Assembly (NCBI GenBank): GCA_026004735.1
Contig: BPJS01000001.1
Coordinates: 992,001-1,056,000 of the forward strand
Reading direction: 5' to 3'
Length of the DNA: 64,000 nucleotides
Source of the DNA: Isosphaeraceae bacterium
Lineage (GTDB): Bacteria > Planctomycetota > Planctomycetia > Isosphaerales > Isosphaeraceae
Shown: positions 9,611-17,290 of the stretch, in pieces
How positions within the stretch are numbered: position 1 is the first letter of the stretch
How the letters are laid out: the number at the start of each line of letters is the position of its first letter
The notes under the pieces: model-generated
Told to the model about the DNA's origin: nothing
The model's input: only the letters and a program-made list of their open reading frames with translations
Database searches by the model: none
Program-made: the position numbers and the translations under genes

Positions 9611-10090
9611 CTATGGCTCAACGACCAGATCCACCGCGGCGAAATGCTCATGATCGCTCTGCGTCTGACGACTCTCGACCCGAACCAGATAGACCCCAGG
9701 CGCATCCACCCGGAAGGTCGTTCGCCCCCCCGCGTGTCCGCCGGGTCGGAAATCCATGTCGAGAGCCGTTTCTAGGACCACCACCGCGTCGTTCAATTCC
9801 GGCAACGATTTCTGGCCCTCTGCCTCGATCCGGGCAACGTAGAAATGCACCACCACATCCCGGATCACTCGGTTCGGATAGACGTTGGTGAACAGATACT
9901 CCACACGGATCGGCTCGTTGACCCGGGCGTGCACCACCGGCCTTGGATTCTTTCCCGACGGCGGAGGCGTCTGATCGACGTAGGCCGTCGCCTGCTCCAT
10001 CGGCGATCGGACCTCCAGAACGATCTTGGCATGTTCCAGAGGCCGCGCCGCCACAACAGCCAGCGCGGCGACGATCCCGAGCGTCGGCAT
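9611..10090 (-). CDS. Exported beta-rich hypothetical protein
   Basis: 159 residues. A hydrophobic start (MPTLGIVAALAVVAARP) looks like a short signal peptide. The rest is rich in alternating hydrophobic residues (IRVEYLFTNVYPNRVIRDVV, VYLVRVESRQ) as in an Ig-like or cupredoxin-like sandwich. No cysteine pair or metal site stands out, so no function is assigned. It is the first gene leftward of a compact divergent promoter region, and its own promoter overlaps a perfect palindrome just upstream, so it is a candidate for regulated expression. It may be co-transcribed with the two downstream genes (8910 and 8553). Confidence 0.6.
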   Translation of the reverse strand: MPTLGIVAALAVVAARPLEHAKIVLEVRSPMEQATAYVDQTPPPSGKNPRPVVHARVNEPIRVEYLFTNVYPNRVIRDVVVHFYVARIEAEGQKSLPELNDAVVVLETALDMDFRPGGHAGGRTTFRVDAPGVYLVRVESRQTQSDHEHFAAVDLVVEP

Positions 10091-10118
10091 ACGAACCTCT
10101 GGTCTCGGAGGCGTGAGG

Positions 10119-10136
10119 GTTTCGTTTAAACGAAAC
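10119..10136. promoter_or_regulatory. Perfect 18-bp palindrome, candidate operator
   Basis: GTTTCGTTTAAACGAAAC is self-complementary over all 18 bases and unusually AT-rich for this DNA. It lies 28 bp upstream of the ATG of the minus-strand gene at 9611-10090, at the expected transcription start of the promoter described next. A dimeric repressor site is the natural reading. No regulator gene is adjacent. Confidence 0.55.
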
Positions 10137-10140
10137 TTAT

Positions 10141-10169
10141 CTTAAAAAAACCGACACACTCCCTGGCAA
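10141..10169 (-). promoter_or_regulatory. Candidate sigma70-type promoter for the 9611-10090 gene
   Basis: On the minus strand TTGCCA (10169-10164) and TTTAAG (10146-10141) are separated by exactly 17 bp. They match the -35 and -10 consensus at five and four of six positions. The expected start point falls in the 18-bp palindrome. Confidence 0.45.
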
Positions 10170-10183
10170 CCGCCCAGCGGCGT

Positions 10184-10212
10184 TTGACGCGACTTTGGTC
10201 GCGACGTCTAAT
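10184..10212 (+). promoter_or_regulatory. Candidate sigma70-type promoter for the Gly/Tyr-rich protein gene
   Basis: TTGACG (10184-10189), a 17-bp spacer and TCTAAT (10207-10212) each miss the consensus hexamers by one base. The spacer contains the inverted repeat CGCGAC-TTTG-GTCGCG (10188-10203), which could bind a regulator. The ATG at 10269 would have a leader of about 50 nt. Confidence 0.6.
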
Positions 10213-10268
10213 ACCTGGGGAATACAGATTTTCGATTGAGTCGATGCCTCAACTTCGAGAGGCCCACC

Positions 10269-10742
10269 ATGCGGTCCTGGCTCTTGTCCGCACCGGTTTT
10301 CGCCCTAGCCGGCGCGCTGGTCGTCGCCGGATCAACGACTCCCGCCTGGGCGCAACGCCCCCGGGTCATTGTCGGCCCCGGCACGGTCTACCAGCGGGGT
10401 TACAGCCCGTCGTTTGCAGCCTCGGCCGGCTTCAGCTATCAGGCAGGTCAGGCGGCCCCGGTCATCCTGCCCAACTATTCAACGGTTCCGTCTCTGACGC
10501 CTACCGGCGCCCCTCGACCCGTACCGTACCTGGCGACGCCCGGTCTCGGTTACGTCAACAACTACCCCGGTTACGGATTCGGCTTCGGCAACGCCTATGG
10601 TTACAACTGGGGTTATGGCTACGGCGGCTACACCTTCGGCTACGGCGCTGCCTGGCCCCTGGCCTCGTCGTTGCCTCCGAGCGGCTACTACGTCTATCCG
10701 AGGCCCCGTGTCCTGATCAACTCCGGCTACTACCGCCGGTAG
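10269..10742 (+). CDS. Exported Gly/Tyr-rich low-complexity protein
   Basis: 157 residues. A clear signal peptide (residues 1-29, with a hydrophobic core FALAGALVVAG and cleavage after PAWA) precedes a mature part rich in Gly, Tyr, Pro and Asn, with short repeats such as YNWGYGYGGYTFGYG. Such composition is common in exported planctomycete proteins and suggests a structural or surface-coat role, but nothing shows an activity. The ATG has a GAGAGG Shine-Dalgarno about 7 nt upstream and sits behind a near-consensus promoter, so good expression is likely. The next gene on the same strand begins 108 bp downstream and also encodes a Tyr-containing small exported protein. Confidence 0.7.
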   Translation: MRSWLLSAPVFALAGALVVAGSTTPAWAQRPRVIVGPGTVYQRGYSPSFAASAGFSYQAGQAAPVILPNYSTVPSLTPTGAPRPVPYLATPGLGYVNNYPGYGFGFGNAYGYNWGYGYGGYTFGYGAAWPLASSLPPSGYYVYPRPRVLINSGYYRR

Positions 10743-10850
10743 GGATTCGAAACCACTCCGTTGATATCATTTTCCCTCGAATCCCTCCTCCTCCGCGGCC
10801 GATCCTTGATCCAGAGAGGAACTCGCCCCGGTGTCCGGAGGGAGGAGAGC

Positions 10851-11180
10851 GTGCCCGACCGCCCCCCCAAAACCTCGCGCTTGAGGATCCCCAGCCGCCG
10901 GGTCGCCGCCGCCTGCGTGCTGCTACTGGTCCTGCCAGCGTGCCGCTCAACCCCGCCGCTGGGTCTGCCCGACGACCGCCGCGAGCCCTACTCCGCCTAT
11001 CGCCCACGCTACGATCGGCCCCCCCGCCGCACCCTCTTCCTCTCCGGCTACGCCGGCTACAACTACGGCCCCATCTTCGGGCGCAACACCATCCCGACCC
11101 CCAACGGCGGCGAGGTCTGGGCGGTCCCGATCTCCAGCAGGGCCGCCTCCATACGGCCTAGCAGCTCTCTCATCGATTGA
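10851..11180 (+). CDS. Small putative lipoprotein
   Basis: 109 residues. The start is GTG at 10851 because a very strong GGAGGGAGGAG Shine-Dalgarno lies directly before it. The N-terminus has a basic region, a hydrophobic stretch (AACVLLLVL) and a lipobox LPAC followed by RST, so a lipid-anchored protein is expected. The mature part is Arg/Pro/Tyr-rich (RPRYDRPPRR, GYAGYNYG). No enzymatic domain is present. Its last 11 bases overlap the convergent YfhO-type gene on the other strand. Confidence 0.65.
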   Translation: MPDRPPKTSRLRIPSRRVAAACVLLLVLPACRSTPPLGLPDDRREPYSAYRPRYDRPPRRTLFLSGYAGYNYGPIFGRNTIPTPNGGEVWAVPISSRAASIRPSSSLID

Positions 11181-13350
11181 TCGGCGACCGACGCCAGGCG
11201 TTATACCCGGCCCCAAGGGCCCAGATCCCCACGACGCACAACGCCCCGAGTGTCACCCACCGCCCCACCCGGTACGACTCCGGATCAAACCGCAGCGCGA
11301 CCCGATGCCTGCCCGGTTTGACCACTACACCCATAAACTCGCCATACACCGGCAACACGGCAGCCGGTTCCCCATCCACCTCAGCGCGCCATCCCTCATG
11401 AATGCGCTCCGCCACCACGAGCAGTTGCCGCCCGGCTGACTCCGCCTCCACCTCGATCCGCCCCGGCTCATCGCGGACGATCGTCGCCGTCCCCGGCGAA
11501 CCTCCGTCCAGGGCAATCGCCTCCGGAACCACCGCGACCGTCTTGGGGTCAATCCACGCCCACTGACCAGCCGGATCGTCGGAGACCACCACATCCGTCA
11601 GCAACCGCGCTCGCGGCAGCGGATCTCCGATCGCCGTCCAGCGAACCCGGCGATCCGCCCCCTGACCATACTCCAGACTCCATCCGACCCCAGCCACCCG
11701 CGCCGCCGCCAAGGTGTCAAAATCCAGCACCCGCCGCGGAATCAGCCCCGCGTAGCCATCAACCAGCCAATGCCCCGCCAAAACCATCACATCCGTGGCC
11801 CGCTCAATCGGCAGCCCACCCATGCGAATCCGATAGCCCGGGTTCGCCGCCGGCGGATGCGGCAGCTTCGCAACAAAGCTCTCGTAGCGCTCGACCGGAA
11901 ACGCTCGGACAAAACTCAAACCATAGCCGCCCAAGTCGCCCGCCATCAGCAAAACGACGGCCACCGCGCCCCAACCGTGCCCCTGGCCGGCCACACCCAC
12001 CGCGATCGCACCCAGAATCAATAACCCGACCCCCAGCGCCGCCTGCTCCATCGGTGCCAACAATCGCAAATCCTCCGGCCGCGGCCCCAACGCCGCTAAC
12101 CAGAAACCAACCACCCCAACCACCCCGAGCAATGCCGGAACCAACATCACAAACCAGTCCCGCCCCCGTACACTCAGCCGCCCCGAAATCAACCCGTCAA
12201 ACCCAACCGCAACCAAAACCGCCACGCCAAACTGCACCAGCACAAAGTATCGAGCACTCACTCGAAACAACCGCACGACCGGAATCTTGCGATACAGATC
12301 GATCAGCGGCGTCGCCTCCACAAACGTCAGGATCACGCCCCCCACCACGAGAGCAGCCATTCCCCAAACCAGAGTCGCGCACTCCGAGCGAAACCGCCGC
12401 CGCGCGCTCAGAAGCCCCAGCATCACCGGCGCCACACACCCCATGTAGATCGCCGCCTCGTGGGTGTAATGACCCAGTTTCGGCGCCGCCTCCGGGAAAT
12501 AGCCCCGAGCGCGAAACAAATACGGCGCAACCCACTGCACCACATTCCAACCATGCTCCGGACGGCTGATCCCCAGGCTCATCACCACCTCGCTCCGCAC
12601 CGATCGACCCACCTCCACCATTAGCGGAACCACCTGCACCGAACCTCCCAGCAGACCCAACACCTTGGCCACCAACCAGCCCACCAGACCCACCGGCTTC
12701 ACTCCCGACCCCAAGAGGACCACAACGTACACGCCCTCGATCATCAGGCTGTAAACCACCGACTGGGGATGCCCGACCAGCAGTTGCGACGTCGTCAGCA
12801 ACGCCACCAGCGGACCCGCCCACCAGCGCCGCCCCCGGAGCTGATGATCCATCGCCCAGAGCAGCCAGGGCACATGCGCAAGCGCCGCAACCATATTCAT
12901 ATGCACATGACGCATCACCAGCGAACCACAAAACGCAAATTGAAGCGATCCGACCGCCGCCGCCCCCCGATCCAACGGCCAGAGCCTCAAGAGCCGATAC
13001 ATCCCCCACTGCAACAGCGGATACGAAACCACCAGCTCCAGCATGAACGCCAACGGCAACGGAGCCAGCCGGTAAAGCAAGCCATGCCAGGGATGGCTCA
13101 TGCCAACCTGCGCTTCGCCCTGTAACGGAAAACCCGCGTAAATGTCTGGCACCCACGCTGGATCATGACCCTGCGCCAATGCCCGCGCGTAGACCAAACG
13201 CATCGGCAAATGAAATCGCGTCAAATCGTCATACGTGTAAATCTCACCCGTAAACAACGGCCAGGCCAGCGCCAGATGAAGCACCACAGACGCCCCAACC
13301 GCCGCCCCGAACGCCGCGCTCGATCCTCTCATCCCGGAGGCGCTCCTCAT
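11170..13350 (-). CDS. YfhO-type multi-spanning membrane protein
   Basis: 726 residues with about a dozen or more transmembrane segments, followed by a C-terminal soluble region. The family signs are an early TYDDLTRFHLPMR loop (acidic residues after TM1 as in GT-C transferases) and the C-terminal HEGWRAEVDGEPAAVLPVYG followed by the GRHRVALRFDP block. YfhO proteins have a GT-C-like fold and in firmicutes take part in glycosylation of cell-envelope polymers, so transfer of a lipid-linked sugar outside the membrane is plausible here. The ATG at 13350 overlaps the stop of the upstream ABC-permease gene (ATGA), which is why it is preferred over a much earlier in-frame start. It is the last gene of a four-gene coupled operon. 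Confidence 0.8.
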   Translation of the reverse strand: MRSASGMRGSSAAFGAAVGASVVLHLALAWPLFTGEIYTYDDLTRFHLPMRLVYARALAQGHDPAWVPDIYAGFPLQGEAQVGMSHPWHGLLYRLAPLPLAFMLELVVSYPLLQWGMYRLLRLWPLDRGAAAVGSLQFAFCGSLVMRHVHMNMVAALAHVPWLLWAMDHQLRGRRWWAGPLVALLTTSQLLVGHPQSVVYSLMIEGVYVVVLLGSGVKPVGLVGWLVAKVLGLLGGSVQVVPLMVEVGRSVRSEVVMSLGISRPEHGWNVVQWVAPYLFRARGYFPEAAPKLGHYTHEAAIYMGCVAPVMLGLLSARRRFRSECATLVWGMAALVVGGVILTFVEATPLIDLYRKIPVVRLFRVSARYFVLVQFGVAVLVAVGFDGLISGRLSVRGRDWFVMLVPALLGVVGVVGFWLAALGPRPEDLRLLAPMEQAALGVGLLILGAIAVGVAGQGHGWGAVAVVLLMAGDLGGYGLSFVRAFPVERYESFVAKLPHPPAANPGYRIRMGGLPIERATDVMVLAGHWLVDGYAGLIPRRVLDFDTLAAARVAGVGWSLEYGQGADRRVRWTAIGDPLPRARLLTDVVVSDDPAGQWAWIDPKTVAVVPEAIALDGGSPGTATIVRDEPGRIEVEAESAGRQLLVVAERIHEGWRAEVDGEPAAVLPVYGEFMGVVVKPGRHRVALRFDPESYRVGRWVTLGALCVVGIWALGAGYNAWRRSPINR

Positions 13351-14963
13351 CGCCGTCCGCTCCCCGCCCAGACCGCCACTCCCGCCGCCAACACACCCAC
13401 TGCCACCGAACAGCCGGCCAGGATCAGCCCCATCGCCGCCAATCGGCTCTCGACGCCCATGTGCAGCAGGCTCCACACCAGCCCTGCCACCGGCTCGTAC
13501 CCCGGCGCCCGGGTGAAGTAGACCGCCGGCAGCTCGCCCAGCGCCAGCCCGAAGCAGATCAGCCACGCAACCCCCACCATCCGGCCCGTCGCCCTTAGAC
13601 CCACCCGCACGACCTGGCCTGCCGGCCCTAGCCCCTCCAACGCCGCTGCCTCAACCCACGCCTCAGGCACCGCCCGCACCGCAGGCCCCAAGACCAACAA
13701 CGCAAACGGCAAGCCCCGCACCACCTGCGAGACGATCATCAGCACCGGCGTCGTATTCATCCACGCGACCCCAACGTAGGCCAGCTTCAGCATCAGCCCC
13801 ACCAGCGGGGCCGGCACCGCCAGCACCAGCCCCAACGCTCCAATCGTCAACAACCGCCAGAATCGGCTCTTCCGCCCCAGCCACGCCAGCGACCAGGCCC
13901 ACACCACCGCTCCCGTCGCGGCGACCATTGACCACACCACCGACCCCCACAACGGCGCCCGGTACCAGGCGAGCTCCGGATCCGTCAAATCCAGCCACGC
14001 TCCCCGCAGACTTCCCCATAGCCCCTCCCACGACCACACGAGCCCCCCCTCGCCCGACGCCACCCGCCCGGCGCGCCAGATCAGACCATACGCCGGTAAC
14101 GCCACCAGAACGATCGAGATCACAACCGTCGCCAGCCCCACCGGCCAACGCCACGTCCCCAGCCTCCAACGCCAGCGAACCGCGTCCGGAACCACCCGGC
14201 CTCCCGACTCAACCGCCGTTAACCACATGCCCAGTCCCGCCACCAGCGGCACCACCACCGCCAGTTGCGGCGCGATCATCCGAACCGCGAGTCCCGCCGG
14301 CTCCCAACCCTGCTGCGCGAGCGTGTAAACCTCCTCGGCATAGGTCCGGATCGGAATCAGGTCCGTGACCGTCATCTCGCCGGCCGTCCAGGCCGCCACC
14401 AGCACGCCACCGGCCGCCAACCCCGGCAACGACCGCCGCAACGTGGTCGCCCACCACGCCCGCCACGGCGCCATCTCCAGACGCGCCGCCTCCTCCAACG
14501 CCGGTTCCACCGCCCACCACGCACGTTCCCCAACCAAGATCACCCACGGCAACGCCGCCACCGCGTGCACCACCGCCGCGCCCCACAACCCAACCAGCCA
14601 CGGACCCCCGCCCAAAGCCTGACTTCGACCCAGATTGCCGAAGCTCCCCAGCCAGACCAACGCCTGTAACGGCAGCGGCACAAACAGTCCCAGATAGATC
14701 AAGCCGACCGCGCCGCGGCCAGCCGCATCGGTTCGCGCCGCGACGAACGATAACGCCGCCCCGACCGGCAGTACCATCGCCAGCACGAGCCCCACCAGCC
14801 GCGCGGTCTCGGCCGCCAGCCCCACGCCCCGCGGCGGATCACTCAGACCCACCACCGATGCGTCGGCCCGCCCCCCCACCGCCAGGCTCACCAGCCGGAT
14901 CAACGGCCAGACCAGCAGCGCAATCAGCGCCAAACCGACCAGCACGCGCCCCAGACGGCTCAC
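13347..14963 (-). CDS. ABC transporter permease, two fused permease domains (FbpB/ThiP-like)
   Basis: 538 residues, about 12 transmembrane segments. Two permease domains are fused, each with an EAA-type cytoplasmic loop that docks the ATPase: EEAARLEMAPWRAWWATTLR in the first half and VEAAALEGLGPAGQVVRVGL in the second. Fused permeases of this kind serve iron(III), thiamine or similar importers. Neither the ATPase nor the periplasmic binding protein is in the operon or elsewhere in the window. GTG at 14963 is chosen because it forms a GTGA overlap with the upstream stop. An ATG at 15023 would need a 64-bp overlap. The fusion with a sugar isomerase and an oxidoreductase in one coupled operon is unusual. 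Confidence 0.85.
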   Translation of the reverse strand: MSRLGRVLVGLALIALLVWPLIRLVSLAVGGRADASVVGLSDPPRGVGLAAETARLVGLVLAMVLPVGAALSFVAARTDAAGRGAVGLIYLGLFVPLPLQALVWLGSFGNLGRSQALGGGPWLVGLWGAAVVHAVAALPWVILVGERAWWAVEPALEEAARLEMAPWRAWWATTLRRSLPGLAAGGVLVAAWTAGEMTVTDLIPIRTYAEEVYTLAQQGWEPAGLAVRMIAPQLAVVVPLVAGLGMWLTAVESGGRVVPDAVRWRWRLGTWRWPVGLATVVISIVLVALPAYGLIWRAGRVASGEGGLVWSWEGLWGSLRGAWLDLTDPELAWYRAPLWGSVVWSMVAATGAVVWAWSLAWLGRKSRFWRLLTIGALGLVLAVPAPLVGLMLKLAYVGVAWMNTTPVLMIVSQVVRGLPFALLVLGPAVRAVPEAWVEAAALEGLGPAGQVVRVGLRATGRMVGVAWLICFGLALGELPAVYFTRAPGYEPVAGLVWSLLHMGVESRLAAMGLILAGCSVAVGVLAAGVAVWAGSGRR

Positions 14964-15784
14964 GGACGCAGGCCCGACTGGCGCATCAACGCCGCCGTGG
15001 CCACCTGCGCCTCCCGAACCCACTCCACAATCTTCGCCGGCTCCGGCGCATACTCCAGCTCGACCGAAATCGTGTCGCTGCCCACCCCCAGTTGACCCAG
15101 TTTCCTCAAGTACGAATCAAAGGCCACCACACCTCGCCCCGGCGGCAAATCTCCGTGCACCTTGCCATCACAGTCGGATATGTGCACGTGAGCAATCCTC
15201 CCAGCCAGTGCATCCAGCGCCTCCGCCGGCTGACCGGCCAGGACCATGTGCGAAATGTCGACGTTGGCCCGCACGCTCGGATGCCCCACTTCGTCCAAAA
15301 ACCGCACCATCTTCGGGACGTCATTGAGCAACGACAGCCGAAACGGCTCCATCTCCAAGGCGATCTCCAGACCCAACTCGCCCGCATACTCGCCCAGAAT
15401 CCTCACATTGCGAACGCCGGCCGCCCACTGCTCCTCGGGCCGGATCACTTCCTGCTGCCAGACATACTCGCCCAGTACCAGCAACACATTACGCGCCCCG
15501 AACATCCGCGCCGCATCCAGATATGCCTTGACCCGCCCCACATGAAACCGCTGCACGCTGGGATTGAAGTCGACCAGCCCCAGCGCCACACACGCCACCG
15601 AGACAATCGGCAGCCCAGCCTGATCACACTCGTGGCGGATCAACCGCAGTTCCATCTCGCTGGCATCAAGCGGATCGACGAAAACGTCGATCGTGTCGAA
15701 GCCGAGCTCGCGCGTCTTCCAGATCCCGAACGCCGTCTCCTTGCCCGCCTGGGCCCAGGCCGAGTTGATCAGACCCAGTTTCAT
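14960..15784 (-). CDS. Sugar phosphate isomerase/epimerase-like TIM-barrel protein
   Basis: 274 residues, cytosolic, of the xylose-isomerase-like / AP-endonuclease-2 TIM-barrel family. Typical barrel-end residues are seen: EMEPF (Glu, metal ligand), NVDISHM (Asp/His), HVHISDCDGKVHGDLPPG with the conserved HISD and the GxG turn, and SVELEY with the final Glu. Such proteins isomerise, epimerise or cleave keto-sugars with a divalent metal. It is preceded by a Gfo/Idh-type oxidoreductase with an ATGA overlap, which is the classical pair for oxidise-then-rearrange sugar catabolism. The partner genes downstream are a permease and YfhO, so uptake or export of the product is possible. The exact substrate is unknown. 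Confidence 0.85.
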   Translation of the reverse strand: MKLGLINSAWAQAGKETAFGIWKTRELGFDTIDVFVDPLDASEMELRLIRHECDQAGLPIVSVACVALGLVDFNPSVQRFHVGRVKAYLDAARMFGARNVLLVLGEYVWQQEVIRPEEQWAAGVRNVRILGEYAGELGLEIALEMEPFRLSLLNDVPKMVRFLDEVGHPSVRANVDISHMVLAGQPAEALDALAGRIAHVHISDCDGKVHGDLPPGRGVVAFDSYLRKLGQLGVGSDTISVELEYAPEPAKIVEWVREAQVATAALMRQSGLRP

Positions 15785-16977
15785 TGCGACGCCTCGCTTC
15801 CAGGCTGATTCGATCCTTCGCCAGGATCCACGCCGCCGCCATCCTCGGCGGCTTGCGGCCGTTCGCCCCGATCGCTTACCGCTCCCACCCGAGGCACCGT
15901 CACCCGGTGCTCCCGGGCTCCGCGGAGCACCGCCTCGCACAACGCCAAGGTCCTCAAATTGTCCCGTCCCGAAATGTCCGGCTCCCGATCCTGCTCCAAC
16001 GCACGCAGCAACCCCGCCATCGTGCCCGCAAACGCGTCCGGAAACCAGGCCTCTTCCCACCGCGGACGATGCCAGACCCCCGGCTCGTCCACCGTCGTGT
16101 AGTCCAACGTGCTCGGCGTCCGTTGCGGCCAGCCCGGCCAGCCAATCGTGCCCAGTGCCAGCCCCCGCGTTCCCTCAATCCGCCAGCGAATCCCGATGTC
16201 CGCCGCCGCACCCTCCCGCGCTGGCCCCGTCCACACGTCATCCCAGGCCGCCGCCCGTGCTCCGTTGTCATATTCCAATATATATAAGTTAATTCCATCG
16301 AAGTGGTCGAACACGGTCCGGGGGTCGGGCCGCGTGCTGGCCAACACCCGCGCCGGCTCGCCCAGCCAGTATCGGAAGGTGTCCAGATGGTGGATCGACA
16401 TGATCCAGGTCGACAGCGACCGTCCGCCCTCCGCCCACGGCATCCAGTGCGGGATTGCCCGCATCTCGATCGTCGCCAGCACCGGATCGCCGAGAAGCCC
16501 CCGCTCCAACAGCCGCTTGGCCCCCCGCACCGCCTGGTCGTATCGCATGTTCTGATTGACCTGAAGCCGGATCCGCCGGTTCCGGAACGCCGCGACGAGC
16601 TCCTTCGCCTCCTCGAGCGACATCGCCAGCGGCTTCTGCGCCAAAACCCCGCGCACCGTCCGCCCTCGCTCCAGAATCCGCCGCAGAACCGCCGGCTGCG
16701 CCGCCGGCGGAACCGCCACGTCGACCACCTCAATCTCCTCATCCTCCAGGAGCTGATCCACCGACTCGTAGACCCGCGGTATCCCCATCCGCGACGCCAG
16801 CTCCTCGGCACGCTCGCGGGTCCGCGAACAAATCCCACGCACCGAAAACCCCGCCGCCGCATACGCCGGCAAATGACAATCCCGAACAATAAAACCCGCC
16901 CCTACAACCCCAATCCCCCGGCCGCGGTTCTCCGGCATCTCCGGCCGGATCCATTGACCCCACTCAATCGCTCCCAT
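15781..16977 (-). CDS. Gfo/Idh/MocA-family oxidoreductase
   Basis: 398 residues. The N-terminal Rossmann domain shows GIGVVGAGFIVRDCHLPAY (nucleotide binding). The usual EKP is AQKPLA here, and the C-terminal alpha/beta domain has MSIHHLDTFRYWLG with the conserved His residues of the active site. Family members oxidise or reduce sugars and cyclitols with NAD(P). ATG at 16977, with GGGAG about 9 nt before it, is preferred to an in-frame start at 17121. First gene of a four-gene coupled operon. A run of A/T-ending codons at 16268-16298, including rare TTA and ATA, sits oddly in this otherwise GC-rich gene. A Ser/Gly/Glu-rich tail of about 35 residues follows the fold. Confidence 0.88.
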   Translation of the reverse strand: MGAIEWGQWIRPEMPENRGRGIGVVGAGFIVRDCHLPAYAAAGFSVRGICSRTRERAEELASRMGIPRVYESVDQLLEDEEIEVVDVAVPPAAQPAVLRRILERGRTVRGVLAQKPLAMSLEEAKELVAAFRNRRIRLQVNQNMRYDQAVRGAKRLLERGLLGDPVLATIEMRAIPHWMPWAEGGRSLSTWIMSIHHLDTFRYWLGEPARVLASTRPDPRTVFDHFDGINLYILEYDNGARAAAWDDVWTGPAREGAAADIGIRWRIEGTRGLALGTIGWPGWPQRTPSTLDYTTVDEPGVWHRPRWEEAWFPDAFAGTMAGLLRALEQDREPDISGRDNLRTLALCEAVLRGAREHRVTVPRVGAVSDRGERPQAAEDGGGVDPGEGSNQPGSEASQ

Positions 16978-17290
16978 CGCCCAGCTCCCCCTCTCGGCCA
17001 CGACCGGTCCGCGCCTCCCACTCGACCTCCCAACCCGACTCCCGTCCCTCCCAACCAACTCGTTTGAACCAATCCACAAACCCCAATATCCCAAGATGAC
17101 GATTGGATCGCGTGTCAACACTTGTTAAACAAGTCACTTATGGGTTGCATTGTGCGGGTCTGTTCTGGCAGTGTGTTTCGCCAACTCGTGGTGCCGGTTC
17201 GGTCGCATCGATCGCATCGATTGTAACGACCGGCGTGGAACTCGGCCGCACGGAGCGCCGAGCGCGAGTGACCCTCGGGAGACTGGAACA
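16978..17290. other. Divergent intergenic region between oxidoreductase operon and CAP gene
   Basis: 313 bp holding the leaders of both divergent genes. It contains the 15-bp inverted repeat described separately. A minus-strand TTGACA (17119-17114) lies next to it but has no good -10 at normal spacing. A 9-bp tandem duplication (TCGCATCGA twice, 17203-17220) is also visible. No gene is supported. Confidence 0.5.
17120..17134. promoter_or_regulatory. Inverted repeat ACTTGTT-A-AACAAGT, candidate operator
   Basis: Seven-bp arms match perfectly around one central A. The site adjoins a minus-strand TTGACA and is placed between divergently transcribed genes, so it could serve the oxidoreductase operon (ATG 143 bp away) or the CAP gene (start 157 bp away). 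No regulator is adjacent. Confidence 0.4.

Noticed and set aside
12197-13156. 319-residue frame inside the YfhO gene region
   Set aside because: Gly/Ala/Val-rich shadow in another frame on the same strand; the YfhO frame has clear membrane segments and family blocks.
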